Positions 7,027-13,784 of a stretch of DNA of 27,085 bases are shown one piece after another. Every line of letters starts with the position of its first letter. The stretch's first letter is position 1. The position numbers and the translations under genes were made by a program. Source of the stretch: JBBRTJ01 sp038244535 (lineage in GTDB: Bacteria > Actinomycetota > Acidimicrobiia > Acidimicrobiales > Ilumatobacteraceae); assembly GCA_038244535.1 (NCBI GenBank), contig JBBRTJ010000048.1, positions 1-27,085 on the forward strand. The letters are read 5' to 3'. The notes beneath the pieces were generated by a model that was not told where the DNA came from, searched no databases, and was given only the letters and a program-made list of their open reading frames with translations.

Positions 7027-7272
7027 ATGAAGGTCTGGATCGACCAGGATCTCTGCACCGGCGACGGCCTCTGCGAAGAGATCGCCCCCGACGTGTTCAC
7101 CCTCCTCGACGACGGCCTCGCCTACGTCAAGGAAGGCAGCAAGGTCTACGCCGCGGCGCAGGGCAACGCCCAGGGCGCCGAGGGGATGGCCGAGATCCCT
7201 GATGGCCAGCTCGATGCCGTGATCGAGTCCGCCGACGAGTGCCCGGGCGAGTGCATCTTCATCGAGCCGTAG
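7027..7272 (+). CDS. Single-cluster ferredoxin (CxxDxxC type)
   Basis: An 81-aa acidic electron carrier. The cluster motif is C10-T-G-D13-G-L-C16 near the N-terminus and C72-P-G-E-C76 near the C-terminus. The aspartate replaces the usual second cysteine, as in 3Fe-4S ferredoxins that serve cytochrome P450s and in some archaeal 4Fe-4S ferredoxins. Residues APDVFTLLDDGLAYV match the family core. An Ala/Gly-rich stretch at about 41-55 is longer than in many relatives. The ATG has GAGGAG about 10 nt upstream. It diverges from arc and ends at a strong hairpin terminator. No P450 or reductase gene is in the window, so its redox partner is unknown. Confidence 0.88.
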   Translation: MKVWIDQDLCTGDGLCEEIAPDVFTLLDDGLAYVKEGSKVYAAAQGNAQGAEGMAEIPDGQLDAVIESADECPGECIFIEP

Positions 7273-7308
7273 GCGCCCCCGGCTGACGGTCCGGTGACCA
7301 CTGAACGA

Positions 7309-7341
7309 CGAGCGGGGGCCGACCTGGTCGGCCCCCGCTCG
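7309..7341 (+). terminator. Strong GC-rich hairpin terminator after the ferredoxin
   Basis: The arms CGAGCGGGGGCCGAC (7309-7323) and its exact reverse complement (7327-7341) form a perfect 15-bp stem with a 3-nt loop. It begins 36 nt after the ferredoxin stop. No U-tract follows, as is common for actinobacterial terminators. The remainder of the gap to 7500 shows no gene. Confidence 0.8.
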
Positions 7342-7499
7342 CGCGTCCGCCCATGGGGTGGCGATCAGCATTCGTGGTGGAGCGACGCCGGCGGCACGGA
7401 TCGCGAAGGACGAAGGCGGCGGCGACCGTCGTGTACCGTCGCCCGATTCGACTTCGGCCACGGATCGTGGCCCGGGACCACCGGACTGGGTTCATTGCA

Positions 7500-8564
7500 G
7501 TGAGCACCCCTGACGTCACCCTCGATCAGGTCACGAAGCGCTTCGGCGACGTCCTCGCCGTGGACGGGGTGGCGCTCGCGGTCGAACGGGGCGAGTTCTT
7601 CTCGTTCCTCGGTCCGTCGGGCTCCGGCAAGACGACGTGCTTGAGGATGATCGCCGGGTTCGAGCACCCGACGCAGGGGCGCATCCTGCTCGGAGGCACC
7701 GACGTGTCGCGCCAGCCGCCCTACGAGCGTGACGTGAACACGGTGTTCCAGGACTACGCCCTGTTTCCGCACCTGAGCGTCGGTGACAACGTCGCCTACG
7801 GCCTGCGGATCCGCAAGGTGAGCAAGGCCCTGCGCCGCGAGCGAGCCGCCGAGGCCCTCACCATGGTGCGTCTGTCGGGCGTGGCCGATCGCCGGATCAC
7901 ACAGCTCTCCGGTGGCCAACGTCAGCGGGTGGCACTGGCGCGGGCCCTCGTCAACGACCCGCGGGTGCTGCTGCTCGACGAGCCGCTCGGCGCCCTCGAC
8001 CTCAAACTGCGCCAAGAGATGCAGGTCGAGCTGAAGCGGATCCAGCACGAGGTGGGCATCACGTTCATCTACGTCACGCACGACCAGGACGAAGCCCTCG
8101 CGATGAGCGACCGCATCGCCATCTTCAACCACGGCCGAATCGAGCAGATCGGCTCTCCGGCCGACGTGTACGAGCATCCCGTCTCGGCGTTCGTCGCGGG
8201 GTTCGTGGGCACGAGCAACGTCATCGACGGCGACCTGGCCCGCCGCCTTCGGGGCACCACCGATGCCTTCACGGTCCGGCCCGAGAAGATCACGATGATC
8301 GACGCCGATGCCGTGGCCCCCGCTGACGTCGGTGAGGTCCGCTGCACCGGCACCGTGGCCGATGCCGTCTACCTCGGTGAGCGCACCCGCTACTCGGTCA
8401 CGGTCGATGGTGGCGGCTCCATCACCGTCGTCGACCAGAACCGCCTCACCAGCTCCGTTCACGCCGGCGATCGTCGCGGCGTCACCGTTCGTCTTGCCTG
8501 GGACCGATCCTTCGACCAGGTGCTCGCCGTTGCCGGTTCCGACACAGCCAAGGGGAGATCATGA
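7500..8564 (+). CDS. potA: ABC transporter ATPase, PotA type (polyamine importer)
   Basis: The nucleotide-binding subunit that powers the importer encoded by the next three genes. From GTG 7500 it has 354 aa. It shows Walker A GPSGSGKT (38-45), Q-loop VFQDYALFPH, signature LSGGQ (136-140), Walker B VLLLDE (156-161) and H-loop YVTHDQDEAL (His194). A C-terminal regulatory TOBE-type domain of about 110 residues follows. This matches PotA/CysA-type ATPases; the neighbours point to the spermidine/putrescine branch. The frame is open upstream to 7353, but family similarity starts at about 7510. No clear Shine-Dalgarno is seen, so the start is not certain. The stop overlaps the next gene by 4 bp (ATGA). 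Confidence 0.9.
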   Translation: MSTPDVTLDQVTKRFGDVLAVDGVALAVERGEFFSFLGPSGSGKTTCLRMIAGFEHPTQGRILLGGTDVSRQPPYERDVNTVFQDYALFPHLSVGDNVAYGLRIRKVSKALRRERAAEALTMVRLSGVADRRITQLSGGQRQRVALARALVNDPRVLLLDEPLGALDLKLRQEMQVELKRIQHEVGITFIYVTHDQDEALAMSDRIAIFNHGRIEQIGSPADVYEHPVSAFVAGFVGTSNVIDGDLARRLRGTTDAFTVRPEKITMIDADAVAPADVGEVRCTGTVADAVYLGERTRYSVTVDGGGSITVVDQNRLTSSVHAGDRRGVTVRLAWDRSFDQVLAVAGSDTAKGRS

Positions 8565-9724
8565 AATCAACAGCACGTCGCGTCACCGCACTCGCGGGAG
8601 GGCTCGCCGTCGTCGCCGCCGCTTGCGGCGGAGGTGGAGGGAGCTCGACCAAGCCACTGGACAAGGTCGGGGCCGGGGAAGGGGCGCTCAGCCTCATCAT
8701 CTGGCCCGGCTACGCCGAGAGCGGCAAGAACGACCCGAAGGTCGACTGGGTCACCCCGTTCGAGACGGCATCGGGCTGCAAGGTGACCACCAAGGAAGCA
8801 CAGGACTCCGCCGAGATGGTCACCTTGATGCGTCAGGGCTCGACCTACGACGGTGTGTCGGCGTCGGGGGATGCCACCAACCGGCTCATCGCCGGCGGAA
8901 ACGTGGCCGAGCTGAACGTCAGCCTGATCCCCGACTTCGCCAACATCACCCCCAAACTGCAGAGCCCACCGCACAACACGGTCAACGGCAAGCACTACGG
9001 CATCTCGTATCAGTGGGGCGCCAACGTGCTGATGTACAACACCGACAAGGTGACACCCGCTCCCACGAGCTGGGCGGCCGTGTTCGACCAGGTGCCGGCG
9101 GCCGCCAAGGGCAAGCTCACGCCGTACACCGGCGCGATCTACATCGCCGACGCCGCCCTGTACCTGAAGTCGGCCAAGCCCGAGCTGGGCATCACCGACC
9201 CCTACGAGCTCACCCAGGCTCAGTTCGACGCGGCCATCGTGCTGCTCAAGGCGCAGAAGGGCAACGCCAAGCTCTACTGGGGGACCACCACTGAGCAGAC
9301 CGACGCGTTCAAGAGCGGCGACGCCGTCATGGGCCCGAGCTGGCCGTACCAGGTGAACCTCCTTGAAGGCGACAAGCAGCCCGTGGCGAGCGTCATCCCG
9401 AAGGAGGGCGCCACCGGTTGGGCCGACAGCTGGATGATGAGCTCCAAGGCCGCCCACCCCAACTGCATGTACAAGTGGATGCAGTGGACAGCCACGCCCG
9501 ATGTCCAGGCGCAGGTCGCGTCTTACTTCGGCTCGGCCCCGGCCAACCCGAAGGCCTGCGACGTCTTGGGCAAGGAGACCTGCGACGCCTACCACGTCAC
9601 CGATGACGCCTACTTCAGCCAGATCTCGTTCTGGAAGACGCCTCTCGCCGACTGCGGCAACGGCAAGACCACCTGCATCGACTTCGCTGACTGGACCAAG
9701 GCGTGGACCGAGGTGAAGGGCTGA
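8561..9724 (+). CDS. potD: Polyamine-type ABC substrate-binding lipoprotein (PotD/YdcS-like)
   Basis: The extracytoplasmic receptor that delivers substrate to the PotBC channel. The 387-aa product begins with a lipoprotein signal: basic MKSTARR, a hydrophobic core, and lipobox VAAAC with Cys22 as the lipid anchor, then a Gly/Ser linker. The body (IIWPGYAESG, YDGVSASGDATNRLIAGG, HYGISYQWGANVLMYNTDKV, VMGPSWPYQVN) matches periplasmic spermidine/putrescine-type binding proteins. Several cysteines (SGC, PNCM, KACDV, ETCD, ADCG, TTCID) lie in the exported domain and could form disulfides. Its ATG overlaps the potA stop. The substrate cannot be told from sequence; polyamine is the family-based guess. 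Confidence 0.88.
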   Translation: MKSTARRVTALAGGLAVVAAACGGGGGSSTKPLDKVGAGEGALSLIIWPGYAESGKNDPKVDWVTPFETASGCKVTTKEAQDSAEMVTLMRQGSTYDGVSASGDATNRLIAGGNVAELNVSLIPDFANITPKLQSPPHNTVNGKHYGISYQWGANVLMYNTDKVTPAPTSWAAVFDQVPAAAKGKLTPYTGAIYIADAALYLKSAKPELGITDPYELTQAQFDAAIVLLKAQKGNAKLYWGTTTEQTDAFKSGDAVMGPSWPYQVNLLEGDKQPVASVIPKEGATGWADSWMMSSKAAHPNCMYKWMQWTATPDVQAQVASYFGSAPANPKACDVLGKETCDAYHVTDDAYFSQISFWKTPLADCGNGKTTCIDFADWTKAWTEVKG

Positions 9725-10644
9725 GCATCTCCAACGACGTCGATCCGGACGGGGGGTCGCTCACCGAGCCGCCTCCCGTCCGGTCGAGCATGGCGATGCG
9801 GAGGCTGTCGTCGGCCTACACGAATCACCCTCGCCTGAAGCTGGCCACCCTGCTGGCGGCGCCGATGGCGTGGATCGTGCTCATCTACCTGGCCTCGTTG
9901 GCGGTGCTGCTCATCTCGGCCTTCTGGACGTTCGACACGTTCAGCGCCACCATCGTCAAGACCTTCAGCCTCGACAACTTCATCGAACTGGCCACCACCG
10001 ACGTCTACCGAGTCATCACGCTGCGCACGATTCGCATCGCCGCACTGACCACGGTGATCGACGTCGTGATCGCGATCCCGATCGCCTACTTCTGCGCCCG
10101 TGTCGCCCGGCCCCGCAACCGAACGATCATCTTGGTGCTGCTGGTGCTCCCGTTGTGGACGAGCTACCTCGTCAAGATCTTCGCCTGGCAGACCATGCTT
10201 CAGACCGGCGGTCTGCTCGACTACGTGCTGCCCTTCAACGTGGGCTACAGCGAGACCGCGGTCCTCATCGTCATGTCGTACCTCTGGCTTCCCTACGTCG
10301 TGCTGCCGATCTACGGCTCGCTCGAACGACTGCCCGGCTCGCTGCTCGAGGCGTCAGCCGACCTCGGCGCCCACAGCCGAACAACGTTCATGCGCGTCAC
10401 GCTCCCGCTGGCCGTGCCCGGGATCGTGGCCGGCTCGATCTTCTCGTTTGCCCTCACCCTCGGTGACTACATCGCACCGTCGATCGTGGGCGGCAAGACG
10501 CAGTTCATCGGCAACGTCATCTACGACAACGTCGGTGTCGCCGGCAACGTGCCGTTTGCCGCCGCCTACGCGATGGTCCCGATCGCCGTCATCGGCGTCT
10601 ACCTCGCCCTCGCGAAGCGCACCGGCGCCTTCGAGGCTCTCTGA
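9703..10644 (+). CDS. potB: ABC transporter permease, PotB type
   Basis: A membrane channel subunit with about six transmembrane segments, the first at LATLLAAPMAWIVLIYLASL. The EAA loop that docks the ATPase reads EASADLGAHSRTTFMRVTLP followed by LAVPGIVAG. GTG 9703 overlaps potD by 22 bp and gives 313 aa; the next in-frame ATG is 9790 (MAMRRLSS), giving 284 aa. The codons between them have strongly GC-rich third positions and look coding, so the longer form is listed, but the start is uncertain. Its stop shares one base with the potC start. Confidence 0.88.
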   Translation: MDRGEGLSISNDVDPDGGSLTEPPPVRSSMAMRRLSSAYTNHPRLKLATLLAAPMAWIVLIYLASLAVLLISAFWTFDTFSATIVKTFSLDNFIELATTDVYRVITLRTIRIAALTTVIDVVIAIPIAYFCARVARPRNRTIILVLLVLPLWTSYLVKIFAWQTMLQTGGLLDYVLPFNVGYSETAVLIVMSYLWLPYVVLPIYGSLERLPGSLLEASADLGAHSRTTFMRVTLPLAVPGIVAGSIFSFALTLGDYIAPSIVGGKTQFIGNVIYDNVGVAGNVPFAAAYAMVPIAVIGVYLALAKRTGAFEAL

Positions 10645-11441
10645 TGGAACCTCGCCTCACCCGCATCGCCTTGCGCATCACCACCGCCGTGGTCCTCGTG
10701 CTCCTGTACGTGCCCTTGGTCGTCGTCGGCCTCTATGCCTTCAACGGCGACCGCTCGCAGAGCTGGCCGATCACGAACTGGTCGACCAAGTGGTTCTCGA
10801 CGGCGTGGGAGAACCAGGACATCCGCACCGCGCTGGCCAACTCGGTCAAGGCCGCGCTGGCTGCCACCGTGCTCGCTCTCCTGCTCGGCACCTGCGCCGC
10901 GTTCGCCGTCGCTCGATTCGAGTTCTTCGGCCGCAGCACGGTGTCGCTCGTGCTGATCCTGCCGATCGCGCTGCCGGGCATCGTCACCGGCATCGCCCTC
11001 AACTCGACGATCAACGAGCTGGGGATCGACTTCAGCCTCTGGACGATCATCGTGGGCCACACCACGTTCTGCATCGTGGTCGTCTACAACAACGCAGTGG
11101 CGCGACTGCGGCGGATGTCGCCGTCGCTGGTCGAGGCATCGCAAGACCTCGGCGCCCACGGCTGGCAGACGTTCCGCTACGTCCTGCTGCCCAACCTGCG
11201 CTCCGCGTTGGCAGCCGGGGCGCTACTCGCCTTCGCCCTGTCCTTCGACGAGATCGTCGTCACCAACTTCACCGGCGGCACCGACCAGACCCTGCCGAAG
11301 TGGATCTACGCCAACCTCCGCCTGCCCAACGCCCGGCCCCAGGTCAACGTCGTCGCGCTGGTCGTCATCGTGCTGTCGATCATCCCCATCGCCATCGCCC
11401 AGCGGCTCACCCACGATCCGACCGGCGGTCGCGGCAGCTGA
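10644..11441 (+). CDS. potC: ABC transporter permease, PotC type
   Basis: The second channel subunit of the importer, 265 aa. The first membrane segment is TTAVVLVLLYVPLVVVGLYAF, ending in the FNGDRS motif typical of PotC. The EAA loop reads EASQDLGAHGWQTFRYVLLP and then NLRSALAAGALLAFALSFDE. About six membrane segments are visible. The ATG at 10644 overlaps the potB stop (TGATG). Its 3' 219 bp are overlapped on the other strand by the extended trmI reading frame. Confidence 0.9.
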   Translation: MEPRLTRIALRITTAVVLVLLYVPLVVVGLYAFNGDRSQSWPITNWSTKWFSTAWENQDIRTALANSVKAALAATVLALLLGTCAAFAVARFEFFGRSTVSLVLILPIALPGIVTGIALNSTINELGIDFSLWTIIVGHTTFCIVVVYNNAVARLRRMSPSLVEASQDLGAHGWQTFRYVLLPNLRSALAAGALLAFALSFDEIVVTNFTGGTDQTLPKWIYANLRLPNARPQVNVVALVVIVLSIIPIAIAQRLTHDPTGGRGS

Positions 11442-12227
11442 CAACGCTCGCCCGCGGCCGAGGAAGCGGGCGGCGGTGAGGAAGGCGGTGTGCGCGACCA
11501 TGCGGTGATCCGGCCGCACCGCGGCGCCTTCGATGTGCCAGGTGCGATGAAGCACCTCGAGGGTGCGGGCCTCGAACCAGCGGCTCGAGCTCAGCGCTTC
11601 GCGCACCTGCACGGCCTGCGTGATCGAGGGCGTGTAGGCCACGAGGATGCCGCCGGGGACCATGACCTGCTCGGCGTGGGGCACGACCTGCCACGGCTCG
11701 GGAAGGTCGAGCAGGACTCGATCCACCTCGGGCACGTCGATGCCCTCGTAGCTGTCGCGCAGCTCGACGTGGTAACGGTCGAGGGCGGCCTCGCCGAGCA
11801 TGCCGATGACGTTCTTGCGCGCTCGATTGGCGAAGTCCTCGCGGATCTCGTAGCCGTGCACGTCGGCTCCGGCCCGCAACAAGGTCATGCTGAGTGCTCC
11901 CGAGCCGATGCCGGTTTCGAACACCCTGGCGCCAGGAGAGATGTCGGCCAGCACGAGCAGGGCGCCGAGGTCCTTGGGGTAGATGACCTGAGCCCCTCTC
12001 GGCATCTTGAGGACGAAGTCCTCCAGCGTCGGGCGCAGCGCGGTGTATCGCATCCCCCCCGTGCTGGGACGGGTGGTGCCCTCGGGCGCGCCGAGGAGAT
12101 CGTCGTGGGCGAACACTCCGTGGTGGCTGTGGAACTCGCCGCCTTCGGCCAGGGTCAGCAGGTAGTGGCGGCGCTTGGTGTCCACGAGCAGCACCTTGTC
12201 GCCGACTGCGAACGGGCGGAGGGCCAC
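11223..12227 (-). CDS. trmI: tRNA (adenine-58-N1)-methyltransferase TrmI with run-on C-terminus
   Basis: It methylates adenosine 58 of tRNA using S-adenosylmethionine. The N-terminal beta domain (PFAVGDKVLLVDTKRRHYLL) and the Rossmann methyltransferase domain are clear. The AdoMet loop is VFETGIGSGALSMTLL (102-117), the acidic position is GYEIRED (125-131), and motif IV is LLDLPEPW (172-179). Recognisable homology ends near residue 262 (TAARFLGRGRAL). The frame then continues about 72 codons through DNA antisense to potC, giving an acidic low-complexity tail, and stops at 11223. The total is 334 aa, longer than the roughly 280 aa of Mycobacterium TrmI. GTG 12227 lies 2 nt after the upstream stop, so it is the last gene of an operon. 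Confidence 0.9.
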   Translation of the reverse strand: MALRPFAVGDKVLLVDTKRRHYLLTLAEGGEFHSHHGVFAHDDLLGAPEGTTRPSTGGMRYTALRPTLEDFVLKMPRGAQVIYPKDLGALLVLADISPGARVFETGIGSGALSMTLLRAGADVHGYEIREDFANRARKNVIGMLGEAALDRYHVELRDSYEGIDVPEVDRVLLDLPEPWQVVPHAEQVMVPGGILVAYTPSITQAVQVREALSSSRWFEARTLEVLHRTWHIEGAAVRPDHRMVAHTAFLTAARFLGRGRALSAAATAGRIVGEPLGDGDGDDRQHDDDQRDDVDLGPGVGQAEVGVDPLRQGLVGAAGEVGDDDLVEGQGEGE

Positions 12228-12229
12228 CC

Positions 12230-12550
12230 TCAGGCCTTGGGGTGCTTGCCGCCGTAGACCTTGGCCGGTCCGAGCGCGGTGATGATGACCGACTGGCCCG
12301 GATGGAGGACCTCGATGGCGGCAGTGCTCGACGAACGGCCCACTGCCCGCTTGGCGATCCGCAGCGCCTGGATCCCGACGAAGATCACGATCAGTCCCCT
12401 GCTGCCTTTGGCGAAGCCCTGGTACGAGATCCGCTCGAGCTGCCCGGACGGGCTCAGCCCAGCGCGGAACGCCCGCAGCCTCGGGAAGGGGTACTGGGAA
12501 GTGATCGGCGCCAGGGCCGCTCGCACGCTTCCCGTTCCCCTGCGAGCCAC
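12230..12550 (-). CDS. Small conserved-looking protein, function unknown
   Basis: A 106-aa basic protein from GTG 12550, two bases after the stop of the preceding gene. It contains the moderately hydrophobic segment GLIVIFVGIQALRIAKRAV (about 54-72), perhaps membrane-associated, and a Gly/Lys-rich tail (YGGKHPKA). The central HPGQSVIITALGPA stretch suggests a beta-rich end. No family is recognised. It is wedged between the single-pass protein and trmI with 2-bp gaps on both sides, so it belongs to the same transcript. The open frame upstream of 12550 is the shadow of neighbouring genes. Confidence 0.7.
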   Translation of the reverse strand: MARRGTGSVRAALAPITSQYPFPRLRAFRAGLSPSGQLERISYQGFAKGSRGLIVIFVGIQALRIAKRAVGRSSSTAAIEVLHPGQSVIITALGPAKVYGGKHPKA

Positions 12551-12552
12551 GA

Positions 12553-12759
12553 TCAGACCCGTCGGATCTCGACGATGGTGGTCTTGCGGGCGCCCTTGCG
12601 CGTGCCGAGCAAGAACGCGATCACCACGACCACCAGCCCGATGCCGACCGCCACCTTGATGGCGGTGCCCTTGCGGGCGTCGATCTGCTGTTCGACATCG
12701 CCCTGCAAGCGGCGAAGCTTGGCCTCGATGTCGGCCTTGGTGAGGGGCTGGGCAGTCAT
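12553..12759 (-). CDS. Single-pass membrane microprotein (DUF3618-like)
   Basis: A 68-aa protein from ATG 12759. The N-terminal half is a charged amphipathic helix (TKADIEAKLRRLQGDVEQQ). It is followed by one membrane helix (AIKVAVGIGLVVVVIAFLLG, about 33-52) and a basic tail. The layout resembles actinobacterial DUF3618-type proteins, which often sit next to holin-like membrane proteins as here. The ATG overlaps the stop of the upstream gene by 4 bp. Confidence 0.75.
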   Translation of the reverse strand: MTAQPLTKADIEAKLRRLQGDVEQQIDARKGTAIKVAVGIGLVVVVIAFLLGTRKGARKTTIVEIRRV

Positions 12760-13085
12760 CGGGTCTCCCTCGGACGGTCGAGGCCGTGCTTCTGGATGCG
12801 GGTGAGGGCGATGTACACCACAAGGACGCCGACCGCGACGGTGATGACGTAGGGCACGAACGACCAGTTCCCGTCGAACACCCCGTTGGTCTCGGTCTGC
12901 AGGACCCGGAGCAAGGCCACGAGCGCCATGACCACACCGACGCCGATCGAGATGGCACCGGCCGCGCCCATCGCAAGGAACCGTCCCACGTCCTTGAGCG
13001 GACCGACCGTCTCTTGGAGTGCGTACGCCTTGACGGTGTCGACGAGGTCGGTGATCGGATTCGTCTTCGCTGCGGGCGGGGCCAT
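12756..13085 (-). CDS. Two-pass membrane protein, holin-superfamily-like
   Basis: A 109-aa protein. A soluble N-terminus with an amphipathic helix (TDLVDTVKAYALQETVGPLK) precedes two membrane segments, about 37-62 (FLAMGAAGAISIGVGVVMAL) and about 76-96 (PYVITVAVGVLVVYIALTRI). This layout resembles the actinobacterial phage-holin-3_6/DUF1469 group, whose cellular role is not settled; nothing here suggests a prophage. It is the first of four tightly packed genes ending in trmI. AGGA lies about 10 nt before the ATG. Confidence 0.75.
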   Translation of the reverse strand: MAPPAAKTNPITDLVDTVKAYALQETVGPLKDVGRFLAMGAAGAISIGVGVVMALVALLRVLQTETNGVFDGNWSFVPYVITVAVGVLVVYIALTRIQKHGLDRPRETR

Positions 13086-13151
13086 CGGGCGATCTTCCTA
13101 GCACGTCAGCCCCTGCCTCGGGATCGATCTGGCCCGTGACGGAGCCTGCCG

Positions 13152-13775
13152 TCAGCCGCCGCCGAGGCGGAGCGTCAGGATCTCGGACTCGTCAGAGAGC
13201 AGCACGTGCAGGCGATCCATGCGGTCATCGGGGGTGGGGGCGGCCAGCAGCGCGTCGAGGTCGGCCGGCCCGAACGGTGCCAGAGCGCAGGCGTGGTAGC
13301 TGGCGAGCTCGGGTTGATCGGCGAGCTCGGTCGTGGCCGGTGCCGCTGGCTCGTCGAGCTCGGCGCGCAGCGCCAGGACGCGTCGCAGCAACGCCACGTT
13401 GGCGGCGACCTTCGCCGGGAAGTCGGGGCTCGGCGGAGGGTCGATCAGCTCGTCGACGTCGGCGCGGGGGTAGGGATCGTCGGGCAGCCAGGTGTTGACT
13501 GCGATCCGGCGGGTGCCGACGGCGACGATGGCGTACCGGCCCCCGTCGAGCTCGGTCACCTGGACCAGGCGGGCCACCGTGCCGATGGGCCGGCGCACGT
13601 CGCCGCCGCCCACCTCACTCCCCCGATCGATCAGCACGACGCCGAACTCGGGCTCGTTGCCATCGGTCAGGCAGTGCTGGACCAGCGCGCGGTAGCGCGA
13701 CTCGAACACGTGGAGCGGCAAGATGGCGCCCGGGAACAGGACCGAACCCAAGGGGAACATCGGAAGCTCGGCCAT
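13152..13775 (-). CDS. Stand-alone LON N-terminal substrate-binding domain protein
   Basis: A 207-aa protein consisting of the LON N-domain fold only. It begins ELPMFPLGSVLFPGAILPLHVFESRYRAL, the hallmark of the family, followed by EFGVVLIDRGSE and VARLVQVTELDGGRYAIVAVGTRR. There is no ATPase or protease domain. The helical C-terminal half (VALLRRVLALRAEL) follows the beta domain. Such proteins are thought to bind misfolded or specific proteins, but their role is not established. It lies 9 bp after dacB; TAGGGT, overlapping the dacB stop, ends 6 nt before its ATG and could be its own -10 box. Confidence 0.88.
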   Translation of the reverse strand: MAELPMFPLGSVLFPGAILPLHVFESRYRALVQHCLTDGNEPEFGVVLIDRGSEVGGGDVRRPIGTVARLVQVTELDGGRYAIVAVGTRRIAVNTWLPDDPYPRADVDELIDPPPSPDFPAKVAANVALLRRVLALRAELDEPAAPATTELADQPELASYHACALAPFGPADLDALLAAPTPDDRMDRLHVLLSDESEILTLRLGGG

Positions 13776-13784
13776 CGCCGGACC

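Noticed and set aside
12756..13085. Prophage remnant because of a holin-like protein
   Set aside because: No lysin, structural, integrase or attachment features are nearby; related membrane proteins are common as cellular genes in actinobacteria.
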